This document shows positions 41,837-50,868 of a stretch of DNA of 64,000 bases, one piece after another. Source of the stretch: Bermanella sp051277445 (GTDB taxonomy: Bacteria; Pseudomonadota; Gammaproteobacteria; Pseudomonadales; Oceanobacteraceae); contig JBNMQC010000002.1 in the NCBI GenBank assembly GCA_051277445.1, positions 1 through 64,000 of the forward strand. The letters run 5' to 3'. A program made the position numbers and the translations under genes. Within the stretch, counting starts at the first letter, position 1. Every line of letters starts with the position of its first letter. Below the pieces are notes generated by a model. That model had not been told where the DNA came from. It worked only from the letters and a program-made list of their open reading frames with translations, and did not search any database.

Positions 41837-43648
41837 TTACAGTACGATGGAATCCAATTTATGGCTCTCGCCATGGATTTGATCACGCTTGTAAACATCA
41901 TCACGAACTTGCAGCTGGCCGTTTTCATCGACCCAGGTGGTCCAATACATTAGATAGACCGGCACAGGGTCTTTCAGATGAACGGCGCGAGTTTGTGCTT
42001 TCTCAATGACTTTATTGATGGATGCTTGATTCCAGTTTTGCTCTTTTAATAAGGCATGGGCCAGCTCCAATGGTTTTTCAACTCGAATACAGCCACTGCT
42101 CAATGCACGCATATCGTAGTTAAAAAGCTCTTTATGGTTGGTGTCGTGCAAGTAAATGGATTGGTCATTGGGTATCACAAACTTCACATGGCCAAGGGAA
42201 TTATCTTCTCCTGGTCCTTGAACAAAGCGGTAGGTGTTGACCCTTGAGTCGAACCCTTGCCAGTCGATACCGGCGGTGATGTCGATTTCTTTTGCAGGCA
42301 GCTGCCAGCCCTCATAAATTTTGAAATTATGTTGCTGTAAGTAATCTGGTTGGCGTTTAGCGTGAGGGATGATGTCCCTTTTAGCAATGCGGTGAGGCAC
42401 GTTCCATTCTGGTGCTAATACGATGGTGTTGATGGTCTCAGCCAGCACAGGGGTGCGCAGTTTTTCACGGCCTATGATCACCTTCATGCTTAACTGGCTT
42501 TGTTCGTTGTGGATTAAATCCAAACGGTAATTGGCCATGTTGACCAAGATGTAGCGCTCACCAAGGTGTTTAGGAAGATAGCGCCAGCGTTTCATGTTCA
42601 GTGCAATGCGTTGAGCCATGAAATAAGGCGCTACATTTAAGCGGGCCAAGGTGGCGGTATCGACATTGCCACTGGTTTTTAAACCGTTGCGTTTTTGAAA
42701 ATGTTTAATGGCCGCCACAGTATCAGAATCCAACTCATAAACACTGCGGGTGTCATTGGGTTGGTAATCTTGTTCAAGCAGCAGTGGATCTTGTTTGGTT
42801 TGCTCGGGCTTCAGCCAGTCCAAGGTGCCTTGGTGAAAATCTCCGTAGGATTGAAGCATCCAACGAATTCGTGGCACCTGAGGGTGGCGGTCACCTAAAG
42901 AAAGTTCTTGTTGTACCTCAAGTGGATACCACATGCCACTGTCGGCAATGTCTTGATAGCGATCCAGTTCAGCGGTCAGACGTTGGTAACCTTGATGGCT
43001 TGGCACCAGCTGACTAACAAGGCTATATAGCTTGCCTTGCTCAAGACTCTGGGACAATAAGCTAATGACATCCAATGATGAGATACGCGCGCCAGGAGGG
43101 GCCGCCACTTTCTTGAATGATGGGTGATCGAGCTCACCGTTATTGGGCAACAGCTCATTATTCATAACTTGCTGAGCGAAGTCGATATAGGCATCGCTTA
43201 AAAGGACATCAATGGCCGCCGCGTGCTTCGGCTGATTACTCAAGCGTTCAATTTCGGTTTGCAGTTTACTGATGCGATAGCGATAAGCCTTCCATTCATC
43301 ACTGGCTGTGTGGCGTAAGCTTTTTACCAAGGCTTTACCGGCTTTGTTCAGCTCGAAGTGATCCATCCATATTGGCTGGTGGTTGTGCTTGCGGTAAACA
43401 AGGTCGAGTTCTTCTCGGTACTGCAAGCTAATGTTGCCGGCCACTTCGCCTGGGGCATCGTAAAGCCAATATTCAATGCTTTCCTGGGCCACGAGTGGTG
43501 CCATGACCGGACGGGTCGACCCACTGATAAAGATGGCGGCATACAAAAGCGTCAGGCAAAGGGCCCCCAGAATCAGCATGATCCGACTTTGTTTTTGGGC
43601 ACGAGGACGCCTGACAGGCGCGGTGTAGAAATACTTGTCCATAGCCAA
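41837..43648 (-). CDS. L,D-transpeptidase, YcbB/LdtD-like
   Basis: 603 residues. A cytoplasmic start then one membrane anchor (about 24-45), a peptidoglycan-binding domain (about 300-325, DTVAAIKHFQKRNGLKTSG) and a YkuD catalytic domain (about 360-560) with HDTNHKELFN and SSGCIRVE holding the catalytic His and Cys. Makes 3-3 (mDAP-mDAP) crosslinks, important under beta-lactam or envelope stress. Two ATGs (43648, 43642) are possible. It precedes the MepK-like gene by 145 bases. Confidence 0.92.
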   Translation of the reverse strand: MAMDKYFYTAPVRRPRAQKQSRIMLILGALCLTLLYAAIFISGSTRPVMAPLVAQESIEYWLYDAPGEVAGNISLQYREELDLVYRKHNHQPIWMDHFELNKAGKALVKSLRHTASDEWKAYRYRISKLQTEIERLSNQPKHAAAIDVLLSDAYIDFAQQVMNNELLPNNGELDHPSFKKVAAPPGARISSLDVISLLSQSLEQGKLYSLVSQLVPSHQGYQRLTAELDRYQDIADSGMWYPLEVQQELSLGDRHPQVPRIRWMLQSYGDFHQGTLDWLKPEQTKQDPLLLEQDYQPNDTRSVYELDSDTVAAIKHFQKRNGLKTSGNVDTATLARLNVAPYFMAQRIALNMKRWRYLPKHLGERYILVNMANYRLDLIHNEQSQLSMKVIIGREKLRTPVLAETINTIVLAPEWNVPHRIAKRDIIPHAKRQPDYLQQHNFKIYEGWQLPAKEIDITAGIDWQGFDSRVNTYRFVQGPGEDNSLGHVKFVIPNDQSIYLHDTNHKELFNYDMRALSSGCIRVEKPLELAHALLKEQNWNQASINKVIEKAQTRAVHLKDPVPVYLMYWTTWVDENGQLQVRDDVYKRDQIHGESHKLDSIVL

Positions 43649-43847
43649 AGTATGGCAGGGGTAAAAGCGTTATGTGATGCATTTCACGGTGGTTTGCGAT
43701 GGGTTTTGGTAACCAATTGAAAGTCTTTGTAACTCAAAAAAATGACGCTTTATCTTTCAATCAGTTAGCGGCGTTTTTACGCATAATGAAGGGTGACGCC
43801 AGAAATTTAATCTATTGAAATTACAAAATAATCTTAAAAAAATATTT

Positions 43848-44597
43848 TTAAAAATCAAAATTCACGAGCTGGCGGACGTATCCTGTCGTGTCATAGCTGG
43901 CCTCTTCAAATTGAATGCCATTTTGATGAATTTGCAGGGCGGTACTGGCCCTAGTGCCGTAGTTCTCGCCGATTATGAATGCGGAGGACAGTAAGGTTTC
44001 CCAGGGTTGACCGATGCCGGTATCCGGCTGCATAGCTTGTGGATAAGTAGCTGGATCCCGCAAGATGGTGTGTAAGGGTGCGTGACGACCTTGCTCTAAC
44101 CAGCTTTGCAGATGACGTTTGGCGGCGTTCAGCTTTGGCCATGGGGTGTCCAGTGCCGCATTGCTCAAGCCATATAGACCAGCGTGCAGCTCTACGGGGC
44201 CATTCGATTGGTGGTTGGTGTAATACCAGCACTCGTGTCGGTTGCCCACAATTAGGTTGAAGCCATCATAGCGATTGGCCTGCTGGTGGATATGGGCAAG
44301 ATATTGCTGGGGTTCTGGCTGGTCAGACAAGTAATCCAAGACCAGCTGTCCCCTAGAAATGTCACCTTGATGGGGGCTTGGGAGTTGGCGCACATTGGTC
44401 AGTGCAGCGAAATAGCCTTGCTTGGTAACGCCAAGCCAAGTGCCGCCGGCGCTTAAATCTTTACCGGCCAGTATGTGAGGGTGCTCTGGCCAGAACTGAG
44501 CCGGCAACGCAGGGCGCTGATGGAATTCATCGCGATTAGCCACAAGGGTCAAGGGGGTAGCGCCATTAGGCTGCCAGTTGAAACTAAGTAAACACAT
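43848..44597 (-). CDS. NRDE family protein (TANGO2-like)
   Basis: About 249 residues from ATG 44597, giving MCLLSFNWQP with Cys at position 2, the conserved start of the family; an upstream ATG at 44648 would bury this Cys. The motif NRDEFHQRP (about 23-31), GGTWLGVTKQGYFAALTN and NLIVGNR are typical. Eukaryotic TANGO2 is linked to haem and lipid handling; the bacterial role is unclear. It is divergent from the TSUP gene. Confidence 0.88.
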   Translation of the reverse strand: MCLLSFNWQPNGATPLTLVANRDEFHQRPALPAQFWPEHPHILAGKDLSAGGTWLGVTKQGYFAALTNVRQLPSPHQGDISRGQLVLDYLSDQPEPQQYLAHIHQQANRYDGFNLIVGNRHECWYYTNHQSNGPVELHAGLYGLSNAALDTPWPKLNAAKRHLQSWLEQGRHAPLHTILRDPATYPQAMQPDTGIGQPWETLLSSAFIIGENYGTRASTALQIHQNGIQFEEASYDTTGYVRQLVNFDF

Positions 44598-44684
44598 ACC
44601 CAGCAGTTTACGCAGTGGTAACCGTATAGCCAATAGCGGCTTTAGCATTCATAATGCAGGCCCTTAAAATAAGTTGAAAGTACG

Positions 44685-45476
44685 ATGCTGTTATTAACGT
44701 ATCTAGCGGTTGGTGCATTTGCTGGATTGCTTGCAGGCCTATTTGGCATTGGTGGCGGATTGGTCATTGTACCGGTCTTGGTGATTACCTTTGAAAGCCT
44801 GAAATTCGCACCGGATGTGCTGACTCACATGGCGGTGGCCACGTCACTGGCCAGTATTGTTTTTACCTCCATTAGTTCAGTGCGCACTCACCACCAAAAA
44901 GGTGCCGTGGATTGGCCCATCGTGAAACAATTGAGCGTCGGAATTTTACTGGGAGCCATTCTTGGGGTGCTAACAGCGGATGCACTCAGTGGTGTTGCAT
45001 TGCAAATGGTCATCGGAGTGTTTGCGCTCTTGATGGCTGCCCAAATGGGGTTGGGGTTGAAGCCCAAGCCCAGCCGCGCTTTGCCAGGGAAAGTTGGAAT
45101 GGTCAGTACTGGCGGTGGCATTGGCTGGGCATCTGCCTTATTTGGTATTGGTGGCGGCTCGTTAACCGTTCCCTTTTTAACTTGGTGTAATCATCCGATG
45201 CAGCGCAGTGTGGCAACAGCCGCCGCTTGTGGCCTTCCCATTGCGTTGGTTGGGGCGCTGACAAATATTGTGGTTGGTTGGAATAATGATCATTTACCTG
45301 CGCAATCCATTGGCTATGTTTACTGGCCTGCATTACTTGGTATGGTGGTGACCAGTATTCCTTTTGCTCAGCTCGGTGCCAAGTTGGCTCACAGGTTAAG
45401 CGCTGAGAAATTAAAAAAACTATTCGCTGTTATGTTGGTCGTAGTGGCCATTAAGTTTTTAACCGCTCATGTGTAA
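44685..45476 (+). CDS. TSUP (TauE/SafE) family membrane transporter
   Basis: 263 residues, about eight hydrophobic helices, with the duplicated motif FGIGGGLVIVPVL (about 19-31) and FGIGGGSLTVPFL (about 152-164), the hallmark of the two-repeat TauE/SafE/TSUP family. It may export sulfite, sulfonates or other organic anions; the substrate cannot be told from sequence. It lies 27 bases before lgt and is probably cotranscribed with it. Confidence 0.9.
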   Translation: MLLLTYLAVGAFAGLLAGLFGIGGGLVIVPVLVITFESLKFAPDVLTHMAVATSLASIVFTSISSVRTHHQKGAVDWPIVKQLSVGILLGAILGVLTADALSGVALQMVIGVFALLMAAQMGLGLKPKPSRALPGKVGMVSTGGGIGWASALFGIGGGSLTVPFLTWCNHPMQRSVATAAACGLPIALVGALTNIVVGWNNDHLPAQSIGYVYWPALLGMVVTSIPFAQLGAKLAHRLSAEKLKKLFAVMLVVVAIKFLTAHV

Positions 45477-45503
45477 TGAAAACATTTAAAAAATAAATAC
45501 GGA

Positions 45504-46313
45504 ATGTCCATGCTCACCTATCCCAATATCGACCCCGTCGCCATTAGCATTGGCCCTATTAGTATTCACTGGTATGGCCTGATGTATTTAGTGGGCTTCA
45601 CCCTTGCTTATTTAATGATGATGCATCGAGCTAAGCAGCCAGGATCAAATTGGACCAAGGAGCAAGTCAGTGATTTGATTTTCTACAGTGCCATGGGGGT
45701 TGTGATTGGTGGGCGCTTTGGTTACGTGATCTTCTATAACTTTTCAAAATTCTTAGATGACCCGTTATGGTTGTTTGCCGTTTGGGAAGGGGGCATGTCG
45801 TTCCATGGTGGGCTGCTGGGCGTGATTGTAGCGTGTATTTTATTTGCACGTCGTTATGGTAAGACCTTATTCCAAGTAACTGACTTTGGTGCGCCTATGG
45901 TGCCGATCGGCTTGTTAACCGGTCGTATTGGTAACTTTATTGGTGGTGAGCTTTGGGGGCGAGTGAGTGATGCACCTTGGGCCATGGTCTTTCCAAAAGG
46001 CGGGCCATTACCGCGCCACCCTAGTCAGCTATATGAAGCCTTTTTGGAAGGCTTTGTGCTGCTTATTATTTTGTGGGTCTTTAGTAGTAAGCCCCGCCCC
46101 GCTATGGCGGTGAGTGGTTTGTTCCTAGTGGGCTATGGTGTGTTCCGCTTTATGGTTGAATTTGTACGCGAGCCTGATAATCACATTGGGTTTGATTTAC
46201 TGGGTTGGATGACCCGAGGCCAAATACTGTGTGTTCCCATGGTCCTATTTGGCGCAGCATTAATTTACATGGCGTATAAAAAAGAAAATGCCAAGGCACA
46301 ACAGAAGAGTTAA
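45504..46313 (+). CDS. lgt: Prolipoprotein diacylglyceryl transferase
   Basis: 269 residues, seven membrane helices. Motifs: HWYGLMYLVGF, GGRFGYVIFYN, WEGGMSFHGGLLG, TGRIGNFIGGELWG (the signature), HPSQLYEA and RFMVEFVREPD. It transfers diacylglycerol from phosphatidylglycerol to the lipobox Cys, the first step for lipoproteins such as MshL and the imelysin protein in this window. It ends 2 bases before thyA. Confidence 0.96.
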   Translation: MSMLTYPNIDPVAISIGPISIHWYGLMYLVGFTLAYLMMMHRAKQPGSNWTKEQVSDLIFYSAMGVVIGGRFGYVIFYNFSKFLDDPLWLFAVWEGGMSFHGGLLGVIVACILFARRYGKTLFQVTDFGAPMVPIGLLTGRIGNFIGGELWGRVSDAPWAMVFPKGGPLPRHPSQLYEAFLEGFVLLIILWVFSSKPRPAMAVSGLFLVGYGVFRFMVEFVREPDNHIGFDLLGWMTRGQILCVPMVLFGAALIYMAYKKENAKAQQKS

Positions 46314-46315
46314 TC

Positions 46316-47167
46316 ATGAAACAATATTTAGAACTGTGCCGTCGCATTATTGATGACGGTGTTTGGATTGAAAACGAACGCACAGGTAAGCGCTGCTTAA
46401 CCGTAGTCAATGCAGATCTTGAATATCGAGTGGATAAAAACGAATTTCCGTTGATCACGACTCGTAAAAGTTTTTTTAAGGCCGCTATTGCTGAATTTTT
46501 AGGTTATATCCGTGGCTATGATAACGCCGCTGACTTTCGAACGTTAGGCGCTAAAACATGGGATGCCAATGCAAACCTGAATGATGCATGGTTGAATAAT
46601 TCTCATCGTAAAGGTGAAGATGATATGGGCCGAGTTTATGGTGTGCAAGGTCGCAGTTGGGCAAAACCGGATGGCGGCTTTGTTGATCAGCTTAAGAAAA
46701 TCGTTGATAACTTAAAACAAGGCATCGATGATCGCGGTGAGATTATGTCGTTTTATAATCCTGGCGAATTTCACATGGGTTGTTTGCGCCCGTGTATGCA
46801 CACTCATAATTTTTCTTTACTGGGTGATACCTTGTATTTAACCAGTTACCAGCGCTCTTGTGATGTGCCGTTAGGATTAAACTTCAATCAGGTTCAAGTG
46901 TTTTTCTTCTTGGCTATTGTTGCGCAAATTACCGGTCACAAGCCGGGTGTGGCGTATCATAAAATTGTGAATGCACATATTTATGAAGATCAATTAGAGC
47001 TGATGCGTGACGTACAGCTGAAACGTGAGCCTTTCCCTTCACCTAAGTTAATTATTAATCCAGATATTAAATCCCTTGAGGATCTGGAAACCTGGGTGAC
47101 GATGGATGACTTTAAAATTGAAGGCTACCAACACCACGATGCTATTGCTTATCCATTTAGCGTCTAA
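46316..47167 (+). CDS. thyA: Thymidylate synthase
   Basis: 283 residues (E. coli 264). Converts dUMP to dTMP using methylene-THF. Motifs: catalytic Cys in LRPCMHTHNF, SYQRSCDVPLGLNFNQ, HIYEDQLELM and a C-terminal DAIAYPFSV. The His-rich CMHTHN around the nucleophile differs from E. coli PCHAFFQ but is kept in one branch of the family. It is followed by folA, which regenerates THF from the DHF it produces. Confidence 0.95.
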   Translation: MKQYLELCRRIIDDGVWIENERTGKRCLTVVNADLEYRVDKNEFPLITTRKSFFKAAIAEFLGYIRGYDNAADFRTLGAKTWDANANLNDAWLNNSHRKGEDDMGRVYGVQGRSWAKPDGGFVDQLKKIVDNLKQGIDDRGEIMSFYNPGEFHMGCLRPCMHTHNFSLLGDTLYLTSYQRSCDVPLGLNFNQVQVFFFLAIVAQITGHKPGVAYHKIVNAHIYEDQLELMRDVQLKREPFPSPKLIINPDIKSLEDLETWVTMDDFKIEGYQHHDAIAYPFSV

Positions 47168-47203
47168 CACTGAACTAGCTTACGGATTAAATACAGGACC
47201 ATT

Positions 47204-47707
47204 ATGAAATTAGCCCTCATTGCTGCGTATTCTCAAAACCGTGTTGTCGGCTATGACAATAAATTACCTTGGCATTTGCCTGAGGATTTACAATATTTTA
47301 AGCGTTGCACAACGGGTAAGGCCATCATCATGGGTCGTAAAACCTTTGAAAGTATTGGCCGTCCTTTGCCTAACCGTACGAATATTGTGATTAGCCGTAA
47401 TCCTGATTATAGCCCTGAAGGTGTTAAAGTGGTTGGCAGCTTAGACAGTGCTATTGAATTGGCAAAAGCGGTTAATGAAGTGAACGGCATCGAAGAGGTT
47501 ATGGTGATCGGTGGTGCAACGATTTACGAATTAGCCTTGCCTCTAGCGGACCGCTTGTATCTGACTCATGTACATGCACGTATTGAAGGGGATGCTTACT
47601 TCCCTCAAGTGGATTTTTCAAAATGGCACGAAGTACAGCGAGCAGACTATTCGGCCAGCGACAGTAACCCCTATGATTACAGTTTTGTTGTATACGAAAA
47701 AGAATAA
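47204..47707 (+). CDS. folA: Dihydrofolate reductase
   Basis: 167 residues. LIAAYSQNRVVGYDNKLPWH (substrate site), IIMGRKTFESIGRPLPNR (NADPH site) and EVMVIGGATIYELAL. Reduces DHF to THF, partner reaction to ThyA. It is 36 bases after thyA and ends 3 bases before the convergent cyclase gene. Confidence 0.96.
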   Translation: MKLALIAAYSQNRVVGYDNKLPWHLPEDLQYFKRCTTGKAIIMGRKTFESIGRPLPNRTNIVISRNPDYSPEGVKVVGSLDSAIELAKAVNEVNGIEEVMVIGGATIYELALPLADRLYLTHVHARIEGDAYFPQVDFSKWHEVQRADYSASDSNPYDYSFVVYEKE

Positions 47708-47710
47708 TCG

Positions 47711-49600
47711 TTAAGAGATTTCGACGTTAAAGAAAATCACCTGATTACGCCCTTGAGCTTTTGCTTGGTAAAGGGCCTGATCAGCTTGATTGATCATGTA
47801 TTGTTGATTTCTGTCATCGCTCTTTTGAGGGATCATGGTGCTAACACCTAGGCTAGCGGTTAGTTTAATTTGTTTGCTGTTCCATGTTAGGTATAAACCC
47901 TCTATATCTGCTCTGATTTTTTCCGCAACGTCCAGCGCGCCTTTCTCTGGGGTGTTGGGTAAAATAATCGCAAACTCTTCACCGCCGTATCGGCAGACGA
48001 TATCTTGATCTCTAGCAGCATGGTGAGCAATGCAATTTGCTACATGCTTTAAGCACATATCCCCCGCAGGGTGACCGAATTGATCATTTACTTGTTTAAA
48101 ATAATCAATATCCAGCATGATGATTGTTAGTGCAGATTGATCCCGGTGAGCTCGCTTGTGCTCTTTTGCCCAGTTTTCGTTAAAGTAATACCGATTATTA
48201 AGCCCAGTGAGGGCATCGGTAATACTGATGGTTTTTAGTTTCTCATTCGCACTGGATAATTCTTCTAGTGTGTTTTGTAATTCTTGTGTGCGCGTGTCCA
48301 CCAGTGATTCCAATTTTTGTGTATGTTCACGCTCAATACGTAAATTTTCAATTTCTGCATTAAAACTTTTTTCTTTTTCAATATTTACCTGATGAGCCAA
48401 CTCTAGAGATTGCTGTTGAGCCAGTATTTTGTCTTTTTGAGCATTGCCCATTCGATCGGCCAGAGCTAAAGATAAAAACATAATTTCAAGGCCAGCACCC
48501 AGTTGAACGCCATATTCACTAAAGACGGTAATGGGTAAAAATCCTAATTTATTACCTAATAGAAAGAGTGCACCTACTAGAAATGCGGTCCAAGCCATAA
48601 CGAAGAACCGAGCACTCGGGTGGTCGATCTTCACCATATAGATGGCGATGAATATGACGCAAATAACAGAGTAGGTAACAAATAACGTGGCAATATAAAT
48701 CGAAAGATAATATGGCAGTATAAAACAAGCGAATAATAACAATACGCTGATATAAATACTGGACGTTAATACTCGATAAAGGTTGAGGCTTATATTTTTG
48801 ATGTGGAAAAAATCAATAATGAATGAGAACAAGGCCAGACAGACTAAGACCATACTGACTTGTGTAATGTACTGATTGACGACAGGGAAGTCAGGCCAAA
48901 TGAACTGATAACCAATACCATGAAGACTTAGTTGGAACGTTGCAAAGATTAATATGTAACTGACATAGGTTAGATAGACCCGCTCTTTTTCAGATAGCCA
49001 GACCATAAAATTGTATAGGGCCATAATCAATACCATGCCATAGAATAGCCCTTGAAATAAGAAATGAGTCAAAGTGTAAAAGTTGAAATCATCCCATTCC
49101 CAGAATACCAAGGGCACTTGAATAGAGCCTTCGCTTTCAATTCGAGCATAAATGGTTGTCGCGTCATAAGGGAATAAATCGATAGGAAATACAATGTTGG
49201 GGTGCAGTACAAACTTCTCAGATATGGCCGTTTTATCGCCGCCATAAAAATATGATATGACCTGTTTATGGGTGTTAACGACGTAAATATCAACGCTGTC
49301 TAGTAAGGGGTAAGCTAATTCCAGTGCCCATTCTTGATTGAGTACGTTGTGATTGTCGACTTCAAATTTTAGCCAATAGGCATGATTACTAAAGCCAAAG
49401 TTTAAATCATCACCTTGGTTTTTAATCCAATCTTGTTCCGTTGACAAGATTTGCTCTATACCAATGATCTCTTTTTGTTCTTGAATGAAGCTAATATAGG
49501 GAGCAACACGGTAATGGCCCTCATTGTCGAGTATTAGGGGTTCGGCGGAGATTGGCATTAATGCGAGGATTAATAATAATGATGCCAAGACTTTATACAT
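47711..49600 (-). CDS. 7TMR-DISM diguanylate cyclase
   Basis: 629 residues: a signal peptide, a periplasmic 7TMR-DISMED2 sensor (about 22-165), seven membrane helices (about 175-385), a coiled coil (about 395-455) and a GGDEF domain (about 460-625) with the active loop CRYGGEEFAI. The inhibitory RxxD motif (RDQD) is five residues before it, so product feedback is expected. Makes cyclic-di-GMP. The extracellular ligand is unknown, often a carbohydrate for this fold. First of three adjacent cyclases. Confidence 0.93.
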   Translation of the reverse strand: MYKVLASLLLILALMPISAEPLILDNEGHYRVAPYISFIQEQKEIIGIEQILSTEQDWIKNQGDDLNFGFSNHAYWLKFEVDNHNVLNQEWALELAYPLLDSVDIYVVNTHKQVISYFYGGDKTAISEKFVLHPNIVFPIDLFPYDATTIYARIESEGSIQVPLVFWEWDDFNFYTLTHFLFQGLFYGMVLIMALYNFMVWLSEKERVYLTYVSYILIFATFQLSLHGIGYQFIWPDFPVVNQYITQVSMVLVCLALFSFIIDFFHIKNISLNLYRVLTSSIYISVLLLFACFILPYYLSIYIATLFVTYSVICVIFIAIYMVKIDHPSARFFVMAWTAFLVGALFLLGNKLGFLPITVFSEYGVQLGAGLEIMFLSLALADRMGNAQKDKILAQQQSLELAHQVNIEKEKSFNAEIENLRIEREHTQKLESLVDTRTQELQNTLEELSSANEKLKTISITDALTGLNNRYYFNENWAKEHKRAHRDQSALTIIMLDIDYFKQVNDQFGHPAGDMCLKHVANCIAHHAARDQDIVCRYGGEEFAIILPNTPEKGALDVAEKIRADIEGLYLTWNSKQIKLTASLGVSTMIPQKSDDRNQQYMINQADQALYQAKAQGRNQVIFFNVEIS

Positions 49601-49674
49601 GATTGATCCGTTAACCCTTATACATATAGGCTAGATCAATGATCTGCTGCGTCAATAGTTGTTTAAATTTCTTA

Positions 49675-50745
49675 TTATTGTTGAATGGAGTTACCAGCTT
49701 TGTTTTTAGCTTGGTACATATGTCCGTCTGCTTCTTTTAATAGCTCGTTGGCGGATAAGTAGTCTTCTGGGCCCGTTTGGGCGATGCCAAAACTTAATGA
49801 GAATGAGCCATAGCGTGCTTTGAAGCCATTGATGATTTTGTCACATATACCTTTAGCTGAGTCAATATCGCATTCTGGCAGTATTAAACAAAACTCATCC
49901 CCTCCATGGCGGCAGGGGATATCAGTTGTTCTGACATTATCCAGTAAAATTAACCCGATGCTTTTTAATACCTCATCACCTTTAATATGACCAAACTTGT
50001 CGTTAATGGATTTAAACTCATCAATGTCAAAATAAATCATCGATAATTTGGTGGCGTGTCGTTTTGCTAATGCCAATTCACGTTTGAGTAATGCCTCCAT
50101 GGCTCTTTGATTAAAAATGCCAGTAAGAGGATCGAGTTGTGTGAGTTTTTCAAGTTGCTGGGTTCGCTCTGCCACCTTTTGTTCAAGACTTGAGGCGTAC
50201 TCTTCTGTTCGCCGTTTAGCATTTTCAATTTCGCCGACAAGGCTATCAATATACGTATCGAATACCAATGTTGTGTCAAAGTACAATAATTTATCCAAGA
50301 CGATGATGGTTTCTTGTAGTGTTTTCTCGTCTTGAATGTTGTTTTTAAGTGTATTGATGATGATGTACTTTAGGCTCCATACAGCAGATAGATATAGTTT
50401 GGGTTCGACACCAATACGCTTATGTACCATGCCAATTCTTAAGCGATTATTGACGTATTGGCTATCATATTGACCAGAAAAAAGATCGAGCACATATTTT
50501 CTTTGGGCTGAGCGTAGGCGTAATAGTGTGTCTGCATCACCGATCAATAAGGAGATTTCATCAATTTCGGTTTGGCGTTCATAGAATTCATCAACAATAA
50601 TATCGATGCTGTCTTCAATCATGTTCTGAAGGCTTGAGAGCAGCTTTAGATCGTCATCGTTTAATCCCAGTAGTTGCTTTCGCCGCTGTATTTCAATGTC
50701 GCCCAGCTGCATTTGCTCGAGCAATGTTTGCTGTGTCCGCCTCAC
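49675..50745 (-). CDS. Globin-coupled sensor diguanylate cyclase
   Basis: 356 residues. The N-terminal protoglobin-like domain (about 20-155) contains GMVHKRIGVEPKLY, the usual context of the proximal haem His (His108). A middle helix (about 170-200) joins it to a GGDEF domain (about 200-355) with RHGGDEFCLILPE and an RTTD I-site five residues before. Cytoplasmic. It probably makes cyclic-di-GMP in response to oxygen or another gas, like DosC; haem binding is inferred from the motif. Confidence 0.9.
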   Translation of the reverse strand: MRRTQQTLLEQMQLGDIEIQRRKQLLGLNDDDLKLLSSLQNMIEDSIDIIVDEFYERQTEIDEISLLIGDADTLLRLRSAQRKYVLDLFSGQYDSQYVNNRLRIGMVHKRIGVEPKLYLSAVWSLKYIIINTLKNNIQDEKTLQETIIVLDKLLYFDTTLVFDTYIDSLVGEIENAKRRTEEYASSLEQKVAERTQQLEKLTQLDPLTGIFNQRAMEALLKRELALAKRHATKLSMIYFDIDEFKSINDKFGHIKGDEVLKSIGLILLDNVRTTDIPCRHGGDEFCLILPECDIDSAKGICDKIINGFKARYGSFSLSFGIAQTGPEDYLSANELLKEADGHMYQAKNKAGNSIQQ

Positions 50746-50868
50746 AGAACGCTCCTTGTTACTACGCTTAGCCTTTTATGCCCTAGGGTCAAAAATGTAT
50801 TTACTCAGTTAGTATAGGTAGTAAATGAAAAATAGGGAGACTCCCGAGAATGATATTAAAACAAGGAT

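Noticed and set aside
43349..43720. Small open frames on both strands around the LdtD-like start
   Set aside because: They overlap the well-supported N-terminus of the transpeptidase and have no homology-like pattern.
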